From DASQWC01 sp035640475 (GTDB lineage: Bacteria; Actinomycetota; JAICYB01), in the NCBI GenBank assembly GCA_035640475.1, contig DASQWC010000133.1, positions 1 through 25,107 on the forward strand: a stretch of 25,107 bases of DNA. Direction: 5' to 3'. Positions 6,730-13,971 of this stretch are shown piece after piece (position 1 is the first letter of the stretch; each line of letters starts with the position of its first letter). A program made the translations under genes and the position numbers. The notes under the pieces are model-generated. The model made no database searches. It had not been told where the DNA came from and was given only the letters and a program-made list of their open reading frames with translations.

Positions 6730-7851
6730 TCAGACCGTCGCGAGCACCGGGAGCTGGGCGACGGCTTCGACGCGACCGCGTGCCACACGCATCTCGAGCG
6801 AGCCGTCGTGTAGCGCTGCGCGCTCGCGCGCTCGCGCGACCGCTGCTTTGATGTCCGCGCCCCTCGCAGCCGGGCCGACGATGCGGATCTCGAGTGCATC
6901 GTCGGAGAACCGGACCTTGACGTCGATCCGTGCATCGGACGAGTCCGTCAGTGTCGACACGAGCTGCTCGACGATGCGATACGCGGACAGCTCGACGGCG
7001 GCGGGGAGCGTGCGCGGGTCGCCTTCGACAGCGACGCGCGCATCGGCCCTCGTGCTGCGGACGAGCAATGCGTCGAGGTGGGTGATGGACGGAGCGGGTG
7101 AGACCGGCACGTCGCTGCCGCGCAGGACGCCGACGATCTGGCGCATCTCCTCCAGTGTCTTTCGGCTGTCGTCCTCGATGCTCTCGAGCAACGCGCGCGC
7201 CGCCTGCGGGTCGTCCGTCCGGACGCCGGCCTCCGCAGCCGTAGACAGGGCCTCAAGGCGAGATTGAAGAAGCGTCTCCAATTCGGCCGACATCTTCGCG
7301 CGGTCGACAGCGACTTGCATCGCAGCGCGCTCGTCCCGCCTCTGTCTGAGCTCCTCATTGCGGCGCTCGAGCTCACCCGCCAGCCTCGAGCGGCTGTGAA
7401 CAACGCGTCCTGCGGCCCAGGCGCCCGCGGCGATCGGCCCGAATATCGGAAGTGGTCCGATGCCCGGCCAGAGCCAATCGGTCGCGGACACCAGCACAAC
7501 ACCGGTGAGCGAAATCGCAAGCCCAACGAGCGCGTCCCTGCGCTCCAACAGACTGGCCGTCGTATAGCCGAGAACGAGGAACACCGGGTAGGCCACGCCG
7601 CATCGGACGAGCTCGCCGAACAGGGCAACGTGCCCGAGGAAAGCGAGGAGCACGATGCCCGCAACGGGAAGCGGACGCACCCGCCGCCATACCAGCGGCA
7701 CCGTGAAGGCGAGGAACGCCGGGATCGCGAATGGACTGGCCTTCGGATCACCGGTGTTGAGCACCATCAGCCCAACGCCCAAGACGCTGAGCAGGGATGC
7801 GACGGCGATGTCCCACCTGCTTACGTTGACGTTGACGCGCCCCATGCCCAT
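6730..7851 (-). CDS. Degenerate histidine kinase-like membrane protein (pseudokinase)
   Basis: The 373-residue product has the same length and plan as the neighbouring kinase: about five membrane helices (residues 12-150), a coiled linker, a dimerisation-domain-like segment and an ATPase-like fold. The catalytic residues are gone. In the H-box (DRAKMSAELETLL) the histidine position is E192. In the N-box (AYRIVEQLVSTLTDS) the Asn is S299 and the partner His is D303. The glycine lid is replaced by AAVARARERA. The helices and spacing are intact with no frameshift or stop, which argues for a maintained non-catalytic protein rather than decay. A regulatory partner that gates the adjacent kinase is the simplest inference. 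The start has an AAAGGA ribosome site 8-10 bases upstream. Confidence 0.8.
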   Translation of the reverse strand: MGMGRVNVNVSRWDIAVASLLSVLGVGLMVLNTGDPKASPFAIPAFLAFTVPLVWRRVRPLPVAGIVLLAFLGHVALFGELVRCGVAYPVFLVLGYTTASLLERRDALVGLAISLTGVVLVSATDWLWPGIGPLPIFGPIAAGAWAAGRVVHSRSRLAGELERRNEELRQRRDERAAMQVAVDRAKMSAELETLLQSRLEALSTAAEAGVRTDDPQAARALLESIEDDSRKTLEEMRQIVGVLRGSDVPVSPAPSITHLDALLVRSTRADARVAVEGDPRTLPAAVELSAYRIVEQLVSTLTDSSDARIDVKVRFSDDALEIRIVGPAARGADIKAAVARARERAALHDGSLEMRVARGRVEAVAQLPVLATV

Positions 7852-7980
7852 CTTCCCGTCCTTTCGTCGATCCGCACCTTCCCGAACGTTACGGATCCAC
7901 GCGCCGCCGGTCGTCCCCCATGCGGCTCATCTTGCTGCCCCCAGCGTCGCCCTCAAGGATGACTCACGGGTTCGACCGCG

Positions 7981-9201
7981 TCACTCGGTCCCCATGACCA
8001 CGCGGTTCTCGTACGCGTACACGACCGCCTGGACGCGGTCGCGCAGGCCGAGCTTCATGAGCACCCGTGCGACATGCGTCTTGACGGTGCTCTCCGCCAC
8101 CACGAGCTCGGCGGCGATCTCGGCGTTGGACAGACCGCGTGCTACGTGGCGCAGAACGTCTAGCTCGCGGTCGGTCAGTGTCTGGAGCTCTCGCGGCTGG
8201 TCACGTGGTCCACGGGGTTCCACCTCCGTGAACCGGTCGATGAGCCGGCGAGTAATCGAGGGCTCGATCAGCGAGTCTCCGGCGGCGGCGGCGCGCACGG
8301 CGTCGAGCATTCTGTTGGACGGGGCGTCCTTCAGAAGAAACCCGCTGGCCCCGATTCGTAGCGCCCGGTAGACGTACTCGTCGAGGTCGAAGGTTGTGAG
8401 CAGGACGATGTTGGGCGCGCCGGGCCGCTTCAGTAGCCGTTCGGCCGCCTCGAGCCCGTCGAGCTCGGGCATGCGGATGTCCATCAAGACGACATCCGGC
8501 TCGTGGGCGTCGCAGAGCTCGATCGCTTGACGGCCGTCGCCGGCTTCGGCGACCACGACCATGTCGGGCTCCGCGTTGACGATGACACTGAACCCGGCTC
8601 GGACCAGCTCCTGATCGTCGGCGATGAGCACCTTGATCTTGTGCGCAGGCTCGGCGCGTACCCTCGGTCCACTCCACTCGACGACGGCGGCGCCGACTGG
8701 TTCCGCGATTCCCTTCAGCCGGAGTGGGCCGAGCTGTGCGAAGCCTTCCTCCACACGCGGGGCGGCAATCTGGCGCACGATATCGGAGACCAGGATCTGC
8801 CCGGCCTCCGACGCGTCGCACAACCGGCTCGCCACGACGACGCAGGTGCCGAACAGATCTTGTCCGTCTTCCACTGGCTCGCCTGCATCAATGCCGATGC
8901 GCATCCCGAGCTTGCTCGTCCTTTGCATGGCTACCGCGCAACGGACGGCCGAGACCGCGCTCGAGAAAGCGACCATCAAGCCGTCACCCGTGCCCTTGAC
9001 CTCGCGCCCGCCGTGGACCGTGATCGCTTCCCGCAGAACGGCGAAGTGCTTACGCCGGATCTCGTCGGCTCGCTCGTCACCGTGTCGAGTCAGCAGATCC
9101 GATGAGTCGACGAGATCAGTGAAGAGGATGGTTACGAACGAGTGGTCCACGTTGGCAATTTTCGTTGATTTGACGCTGCGCGCGTCATCCGCGAGGACCA
9201 T
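7981..9201 (-). CDS. Class III nucleotidyl cyclase / receiver / LuxR-type HTH fusion regulator
   Basis: One uninterrupted 406-residue frame encodes three domains. Residues 20-178 are a class III cyclase: metal-binding D29 (LFTDLVDSS) and D73 (GTGDGLMV), adenine-selecting K69 and D115, and transition-state R126. The usual transition-state Asn is V122. Residues 188-305 are a receiver with D195/D196, phosphoacceptor D241 (VLMDIRMP), T269/T270 and K291. Residues 341-402 are a LuxR/NarL HTH (TDRELDVLRHVARGLSNAEIA...STVKTHVARVLMKL). The receiver and HTH are a typical kinase-controlled activator. The cyclase in front could make cAMP under phosphorylation control, or serve as a nucleotide sensor if V122 disables it. 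The gene is first in an operon with the kinase pair, 129 bases ahead of the pseudokinase. Confidence 0.9.
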   Translation of the reverse strand: MVLADDARSVKSTKIANVDHSFVTILFTDLVDSSDLLTRHGDERADEIRRKHFAVLREAITVHGGREVKGTGDGLMVAFSSAVSAVRCAVAMQRTSKLGMRIGIDAGEPVEDGQDLFGTCVVVASRLCDASEAGQILVSDIVRQIAAPRVEEGFAQLGPLRLKGIAEPVGAAVVEWSGPRVRAEPAHKIKVLIADDQELVRAGFSVIVNAEPDMVVVAEAGDGRQAIELCDAHEPDVVLMDIRMPELDGLEAAERLLKRPGAPNIVLLTTFDLDEYVYRALRIGASGFLLKDAPSNRMLDAVRAAAAGDSLIEPSITRRLIDRFTEVEPRGPRDQPRELQTLTDRELDVLRHVARGLSNAEIAAELVVAESTVKTHVARVLMKLGLRDRVQAVVYAYENRVVMGTE

Positions 9202-9233
9202 TCATGCGCCGATCGGTTCGCCCGTACGAAGGA

Positions 9234-9275
9234 CGACCCTCGAGGCGCGTTATGCGTAAGGTCACAGGAGGGTCG
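9234..9275. repeat. 8-bp inverted repeat between divergent genes, possible operator
   Basis: CGACCCTC at 9234-9241 and GAGGGTCG at 9268-9275 are perfect inverted copies separated by 26 bases, with 34 bases (about three helical turns) between their centres. They lie in the 106-base gap between the cyclase-regulator gene and the TolB-like lipoprotein gene. That is a plausible binding site for the LuxR-HTH protein, but chance is not excluded. Confidence 0.35.
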
Positions 9276-9307
9276 ACCAAGAAAGCCAGCTACCGAGGGG
9301 AAGACGG

Positions 9308-10330
9308 ATGCGGGCAAGACTACTCGGGATGGTAGTGCGAGGTGTCAAGAGCAAGGTTCCCCGCGCGGCTGTTCTCACGGCAACCCTGCTCGCTGCGTGC
9401 GCTTCGGAGGGACGGCACTCTCCGCCGCGCGAGCCGATCGCCTTCAAGCGGTACTTCGACGACGAAAGGACGTCGAGCGCGATATTCGTTATCAATCCGG
9501 ACGGAAGCGGCGAGCGACAAGTGACGCGTCCACCTGCCGGGTTCTCAGACGATCAGCCGGATTGGTCCCCCGACCGCTCGCGCATCGCCGTGGACCGTTG
9601 CGGACCGGAGACGTGCGGCGCGTGGATCGTCTCGGTCGACGGCTCGAGCTCGCATCAGATCGCGCCGCTCAACGCCTGCCCGCCCGGGGTAGTGCCACCT
9701 GCGTGTGACGACGACGGCTGGCCCGCCTTCTCACCCGACGGCCGGCGCGTCGCTTACGTCCGGAGCTCGGGCCGGATCGTCAACGAAGAGATCGAATCGT
9801 CCCAGCTCGTGGTCAGCGACGTCGACGGCAGGAAGCCCAATGTGCTGACCCGGTTCAAGGAATTCGCCGGCGACATCAACGGACCGTCGTGGTCACCAGA
9901 TGGAAAGCGAATCGTCTTCGGCTACACCAACGCCGGAACCACGCCGTCGGGCGCTCATAGTCTGTTCGTCATCAACGCCGACGGCACGGGATTGCGAAGG
10001 ATTACGCCGTATGCATTGAAGGCCAGTGACAGCCCGGCCTGGTCGCCCAAAGCCGACCTGATCGCCTTCCACACCGAGACCGATTCCGATACCGGCTCTG
10101 GTGACATCTACACGATCCGCTCCGACGGCTCGGCCCTGAAGCGCCTCACGGACGTCGGAAAGGACGTCCGTGTGACCTCCTGCTCCTTCTCACCAGACGG
10201 AGAGTGGATAGTGTTCGGCAAGACGGGCACGGCGGGTCGGCCGGATCTCTTCATCATGAGGAACGACGGGACCGACACCAGGCGGGTCACGAGAACGGCC
10301 CTCTGGGACAGCGCTCCGGATTGGAACTGA
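9308..10330 (+). CDS. TolB-like PD40 beta-propeller lipoprotein
   Basis: A signal peptide with lipobox LAAC (C31) is followed by a propeller with about six blades. Each blade pairs a WSPD/FSPDG strand (PDWSPDRS, PAFSPDGRR, PSWSPDGKR, PAWSPKAD, CSFSPDGEW) with a DG-turn such as NPDGSGERQVT, NADGTGLRRIT or RNDGTDTRRVT. This is the PD40 repeat of TolB-like proteins. It should sit on the outer face of the membrane and bind a partner protein or ligand; catalysis is not expected. The start at 9308 has a GAGGGGAAG ribosome site at good distance. The stop overlaps the ribosome site of the next gene, so the two form an operon. It is divergent from the cyclase-regulator operon. Confidence 0.82.
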   Translation: MRARLLGMVVRGVKSKVPRAAVLTATLLAACASEGRHSPPREPIAFKRYFDDERTSSAIFVINPDGSGERQVTRPPAGFSDDQPDWSPDRSRIAVDRCGPETCGAWIVSVDGSSSHQIAPLNACPPGVVPPACDDDGWPAFSPDGRRVAYVRSSGRIVNEEIESSQLVVSDVDGRKPNVLTRFKEFAGDINGPSWSPDGKRIVFGYTNAGTTPSGAHSLFVINADGTGLRRITPYALKASDSPAWSPKADLIAFHTETDSDTGSGDIYTIRSDGSALKRLTDVGKDVRVTSCSFSPDGEWIVFGKTGTAGRPDLFIMRNDGTDTRRVTRTALWDSAPDWN

Positions 10331-10342
10331 GGAGCTAGACCG

Positions 10343-10954
10343 ATGGAACACTTCGACGACGTTGTCCTCGTCACCGACGTTCGCTTCGCTGAGGTTGCCA
10401 TGAGTCTTCGGGGCATCCTCGAGTCGTACCGCCTGATCGTTCATTTCGTTCGGCTCGTTCAGCGGCGACAGTGCGAGGCGTTCTTCTCGGGTGTGGATCG
10501 TCCGTCGGCTGAGCTCACCATCCTCGCGAGCCACGGATTGACTACCGATGATGGCGAACCGTGCTTGTGGTTCGAGTGTGTGGACAATCCAAGTCCGGAT
10601 CCGAAGGCAACATCCGGCTGGGTACCCGACAGGTTCGATCTCACACCGACGACGATCCCGAAGTATGTGCGTGACATGCAGGGCAGCGTCGTGAGCGTTG
10701 CGTGCGGCGGGGGTCGGGAACCCCTTGCGCGCGCCTTCCTTGCTGCCGGCGCTGACGCCTACGTTGGAGCGACGGAGCCGTATATCGACATGGGATCTGC
10801 AGTCCTGTTCGTCACCGGGCTTGTCTATTACCTGCTGGCGGGCGATCGCGATTTCGCACCGCGCGGTTACACGTTCGACGAAGCCGTTCAGCGTGCAAGC
10901 GAATTTGATGCCGATTGGGCCGGCGGCACCGGATCGTTTCGGGTCTGGCGTTAG
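10343..10954 (+). CDS. Small stand-alone CHAT/caspase-like protein (putative cysteine peptidase fold)
   Basis: The 203-residue protein has features of clan CD peptidases. A beta-strand ends in a histidine (LTILASHG, H64), and a second strand ends in a cysteine (VVSVACGGG, C121). A helix and an AGADAYVGATEPYID segment follow, then a helix (FVTGLVYYLLAG) and a C-terminal region with FDEAVQRA. This matches the order of the CHAT domain, in which the His-Cys pair is catalytic. No signal peptide or membrane segment is visible, so it is probably cytoplasmic. It follows the TolB-like lipoprotein gene by 12 bases with a GGAG ribosome site. The fold assignment rests on motif order only; an inactive or non-peptidase relative is possible. 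Confidence 0.55.
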   Translation: MEHFDDVVLVTDVRFAEVAMSLRGILESYRLIVHFVRLVQRRQCEAFFSGVDRPSAELTILASHGLTTDDGEPCLWFECVDNPSPDPKATSGWVPDRFDLTPTTIPKYVRDMQGSVVSVACGGGREPLARAFLAAGADAYVGATEPYIDMGSAVLFVTGLVYYLLAGDRDFAPRGYTFDEAVQRASEFDADWAGGTGSFRVWR

Positions 10955-10955
10955 G

Positions 10956-11945
10956 TCACGTACGAATCACGATCAGCGCGTCGGCGGCCGATTCGGCTCC
11001 CCAGACTTCGCCCGGGCGCCCGTGGATCTGACGGACGTTCCCGGGTGACGCGGGCAGCTCAAATGACTTGAACTTCTCGGTCGAGGGATCGAACCGAACC
11101 ACAGCGTTCGAGCCGAAGTCGCTCAGCCAGACGATGTCGCGGTCGTCCACGAAGACGGCGTAGGTCTGTGCCTCGCCGGGAAGGTCCCACTCTTTCCAAG
11201 ACTCGTCGCGAGGGTCGAAGCGTCCGACCTTGCCGACGTTCCACTCGCTTACCCAGATGTTGCCTCTCGAGTCGGACCACACGCGGCGCGCGCCTTGGCC
11301 CGGAGTCGGCGGGTCGATGCGGGTGGCTCGCCCGCTGACCGTGTCCACGCGAGCGATGTGACTCCCGGCGAGCGACGCGTAGTACACATCTCCGGATGGG
11401 GTCGCCGTGATGCCGTACGGACCGCGTCCGCCGGGCGCGTCGAATACCCGAACCTGCCCACTCTGAACTTCGACGCTGCCGTACACACCGGATTGGCCCG
11501 TGAACCACAGCTTGCCCTCGCCGTCGAAGGCCGCCGTGTTGAGGTTCGCGTCCGGACGGTTGTCCGGGAGCGGATACAAGCGGACGTCCCGTGTGTGCGC
11601 ATCGACGCGGACGATCGCATTCAGGCCGCCGTCGGTGACGAACGGAGCGCCGTCCGGGCCCACGATCACGCCGTGGGGAGCCGAGCCGTCCGGGAGCTCG
11701 ATCTCGTCGACGGAGCCGTCGGAGGGATCGAGGCGGCCGAGCTTGCCGGTGGCCTGCGCCGTGTACCAGACCGTCCCATCGCGAGCGGGCGCGACGTCGT
11801 GCGGATGGGAGCCCGCCGGAACCTTGTACTCCTGCACACGACCTTGCGAGCGAGCCGTCGGTGACGGCGACGGCGCGACCTCCGGAGAAGGACTCGCGCA
11901 CGAAACGAAAACGAACAGAACTGCCAGAGCCTTCAGACGGCCCAG
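10956..11945 (-). CDS. Vgb-like (streptogramin B lyase family) beta-propeller lipoprotein
   Basis: After a short signal peptide ending in FVSC (C16 with the CTG start) and a Pro/Ser linker, the protein is built of about six repeats. Examples are HPHDVAPARDGTVWYTAQATGKLGRLDP and APHGVIVGPDGAPFVTDGGLNAIVRVD, typical of virginiamycin B lyase-like propellers. Later blades carry Tyr or Arg where the His of the PHGI-type motif would be, so lyase activity is doubtful. No ATG, GTG or TTG lies in frame before the signal peptide. A CTG at 11943-11945 sits 8 bases after AAGGAG and is chosen; a second CTG at 11934-11936 overlaps the esterase stop as CTGA. Either way the gene is coupled to the erythromycin-esterase-like gene. 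It ends one base from the convergent CHAT-like gene. Confidence 0.72.
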   Translation of the reverse strand: MGRLKALAVLFVFVSCASPSPEVAPSPSPTARSQGRVQEYKVPAGSHPHDVAPARDGTVWYTAQATGKLGRLDPSDGSVDEIELPDGSAPHGVIVGPDGAPFVTDGGLNAIVRVDAHTRDVRLYPLPDNRPDANLNTAAFDGEGKLWFTGQSGVYGSVEVQSGQVRVFDAPGGRGPYGITATPSGDVYYASLAGSHIARVDTVSGRATRIDPPTPGQGARRVWSDSRGNIWVSEWNVGKVGRFDPRDESWKEWDLPGEAQTYAVFVDDRDIVWLSDFGSNAVVRFDPSTEKFKSFELPASPGNVRQIHGRPGEVWGAESAADALIVIRT

Positions 11946-13210
11946 GGGTACGTCTCCTTCTCGGCCCGGTAGGCGATCGGCTCGCCGTGCAGCGGGTGCA
12001 GTGCGCTCGTCTGATCGAAGTACACGAACGCGTCGTAACGCTTGCCCATGATCGTCGGCACCCAGTTTCCGTAGCGCTCGGCTCCCGGATCGTAGACGAC
12101 GCCGATGGCGCGGTGCCCCCGCGTCGACGAGAGCCACGGACCCGAGCGATCCCGGCCGAACACCAGCACGGACGGCACACCGAGCCCTTCGTGCAACAGT
12201 GCTTCGTGCGTACCGGCCTGCGCCGACGGAACCGGGAACCGCGTGGCGTCCGAACCCCACGCGTCGGACGCAATCACAGACCCCCTGTGCCCGCCGAAGC
12301 CGCACAAGAACACGCCGTCACGAGCATGCCGCTCGCGCACCAGTTGCCCGACGTTCACCAGTCCCGCACCACGCATCGGCGTCGCGCGGGCATCGCCGAT
12401 GTGGGTGTTGTGCTCCCATACGACGGCCTTCGCGTCCGGGCTGTCGTGGGCGACCAGGCGATCGAGCGTGTCGGTCATGTGGATGTCGCGGACGTTCCAC
12501 GATTGGTCGTCGGATCCAACCAAGGCGCGGTAGTAGCGCTCGGCCCCGGCGACGACTTCCGCGTTCTGGACGGCGTCGAGCTCGGCCTCGGGCTCACCGT
12601 CGAGCGTGCCGGCGCGTCCGCGAACGTCGGCGAGCAAGCTCACGACCTCATCGACGCATGCGTCCGGCAGCATGCGCGTCGCCCACGCGTAGCGTTGCGG
12701 ATCCTCCGCGTACGGCTCGAAGCACCGGACGGCCGAGCGCGCCGTGTCGAGGTGACCCGGATGATGCTCGCGCAAGTACTCGAAGACGACGTACAGCGAG
12801 TCCCACAGCGAGTAGACATCGAGGCCGTAGAAGCCCACCCGATTGCCCGACGACGCGTTGTGCAAGCGCAGCCACTCGAGGAAGGAAGCGACCTCCTCAT
12901 TCGCCCACATCCATGTCGGCCAGCGCTCGAAGTCGCCGAGCACTTCGTGTGCGTTGCGCCGTGCGTCGGCGCGTCCCTTCACCCAAAGGTTGATCCAGAA
13001 GCAGTCGGGCCAGTCACCTTCGACGGCAACGAAGTCGAAGCCGCGTTCGGTAATGAGGCGTTTCGTGATCTCGGCCCGGTAGGTGTAGTAGTCCGACGTT
13101 CCGTGCGAGGCCTCACCGAGCAGCACGAAGCGCGCGTCACCAATTGCTTCGAGCAGCGTGTCGATACCGTCGTCGATCGGGACGGCCAGACGACGAATGT
13201 CCTCGAGCAT
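11933..13210 (-). CDS. Erythromycin esterase family protein
   Basis: The 425-residue protein carries the family hallmarks: LLGEASHGTSDYY (E33, H36), FVAVEGDWPD (E64) and VVWEHNTHIGD (E266, H267, H270). These correspond to the glutamate and histidine cluster that catalyses lactone-ring hydrolysis in EreA/EreB-type enzymes. Most actinobacterial members are not proven resistance enzymes and their natural substrate is unknown, so macrolide hydrolysis is only a possibility. No signal peptide is present; it should be cytoplasmic. The ATG at 13210 overlaps the stop of the upstream hydrolase gene by one base (TGATG), and its own stop overlaps the next gene. Pairing with a dienelactone-hydrolase-like enzyme is a recurrent arrangement in this group. 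Confidence 0.88.
   Translation of the reverse strand: MLEDIRRLAVPIDDGIDTLLEAIGDARFVLLGEASHGTSDYYTYRAEITKRLITERGFDFVAVEGDWPDCFWINLWVKGRADARRNAHEVLGDFERWPTWMWANEEVASFLEWLRLHNASSGNRVGFYGLDVYSLWDSLYVVFEYLREHHPGHLDTARSAVRCFEPYAEDPQRYAWATRMLPDACVDEVVSLLADVRGRAGTLDGEPEAELDAVQNAEVVAGAERYYRALVGSDDQSWNVRDIHMTDTLDRLVAHDSPDAKAVVWEHNTHIGDARATPMRGAGLVNVGQLVRERHARDGVFLCGFGGHRGSVIASDAWGSDATRFPVPSAQAGTHEALLHEGLGVPSVLVFGRDRSGPWLSSTRGHRAIGVVYDPGAERYGNWVPTIMGKRYDAFVYFDQTSALHPLHGEPIAYRAEKETYPWAV
11954..11959 (-). promoter_or_regulatory. Ribosome binding site (AAGGAG) that decides a CTG start
   Basis: On the minus strand AAGGAG lies inside the last codons of the erythromycin-esterase-like gene, 8 bases before the CTG at 11943-11945. 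It is the only good ribosome site near the N-terminus of the Vgb-like lipoprotein, whose signal peptide begins at this point without a standard start codon. Confidence 0.5.
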
Positions 13211-13872
13211 CAGCGGCGTGCGCCCACCTGTTGGAGATGCGCGACGAACCAGTCGCCGGCGAGTTGCGCCACAACCTCGAGCGCTCCGCGCTCTTCGAAT
13301 AGATGCGTCGCGGCCGGGACGATCTCGAGCTTCCATTCGCAATTCAGCCTTGCCGCTGCCTGCTCGTTGAGCTCGACAACTTCCGGATCGCGCTCGCCGA
13401 CGATCAGCAGCGTCGGCGCCTGCACGTGGTCCAGATGCGGCCCGGCAAGATCCGGACGGCCGCCGCGCGACACCACGGCCGCCACGTGCTCGGGGCGGCC
13501 GGCCGCGGCGATGAGCGCCGCCGCCGCCCCCGTGCTGGCGCCGAAACAGCCCGCCCGCAGATCGGACGTGGCGGTGTCCGCCTGCAGGGCGTCGATCGCG
13601 GCGACGAGGCGTTCGCCGAGGAGGGGAATGTCGAAGCGAAACTCGGCCGTGCGCATGTCGATCGCTTCCTCGTCCGCAGTCAGGAGGTCCATGAGGAGGG
13701 TCGCGAGTCCGCGGGACTGCAGGTGCCGCGCAACGGCCTGGTTGCGCCGGCTGTGCCGGCTGCTGCCGCTGCCGTGGGCGAAGACGACGATGCCACTTGC
13801 ATCCTTGGGGACGACCAGGTCGCCGTCTACCTCTGCGCCGGCCGTGCGGATTCGAATCGCCCGGGAGTCCAT
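13210..13872 (-). CDS. Alpha/beta hydrolase, dienelactone hydrolase-like
   Basis: The 220-residue cytoplasmic protein has an alpha/beta-hydrolase core: oxyanion loop FAHGSGSSRHS (about residues 31-41), nucleophile S113 in the elbow GASTG, acid D162 (LLIVGERDPE) and H190 (PAATHLFEE). The compact size and the HGSGSSRHS motif fit the small hydrolases found beside erythromycin-esterase-like or phosphoribosyltransferase genes. The substrate is unknown. It is first in the three-gene minus-strand operon and divergent from the nuclease gene. A TAACCA lies six bases before the ATG and may be a weak -10 box for a leaderless mRNA; no Shine-Dalgarno sequence is visible. Confidence 0.85.
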   Translation of the reverse strand: MDSRAIRIRTAGAEVDGDLVVPKDASGIVVFAHGSGSSRHSRRNQAVARHLQSRGLATLLMDLLTADEEAIDMRTAEFRFDIPLLGERLVAAIDALQADTATSDLRAGCFGASTGAAAALIAAAGRPEHVAAVVSRGGRPDLAGPHLDHVQAPTLLIVGERDPEVVELNEQAAARLNCEWKLEIVPAATHLFEERGALEVVAQLAGDWFVAHLQQVGARR

Positions 13873-13971
13873 GTGGGTTGGTTACCCCGCGCGTGCGGAG
13901 GCCGAACGCGGGGACGTTTGCGCGGCCTGGAAGGGGGAATTTGGCCACTGAGCGCGGAGGATGCATCATCG

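Noticed and set aside
13303..13971. Upstream extension of the nuclease reading frame
   Set aside because: It is antisense to the alpha/beta hydrolase gene; the zinc-ribbon domain begins right after the GTG at 13972.
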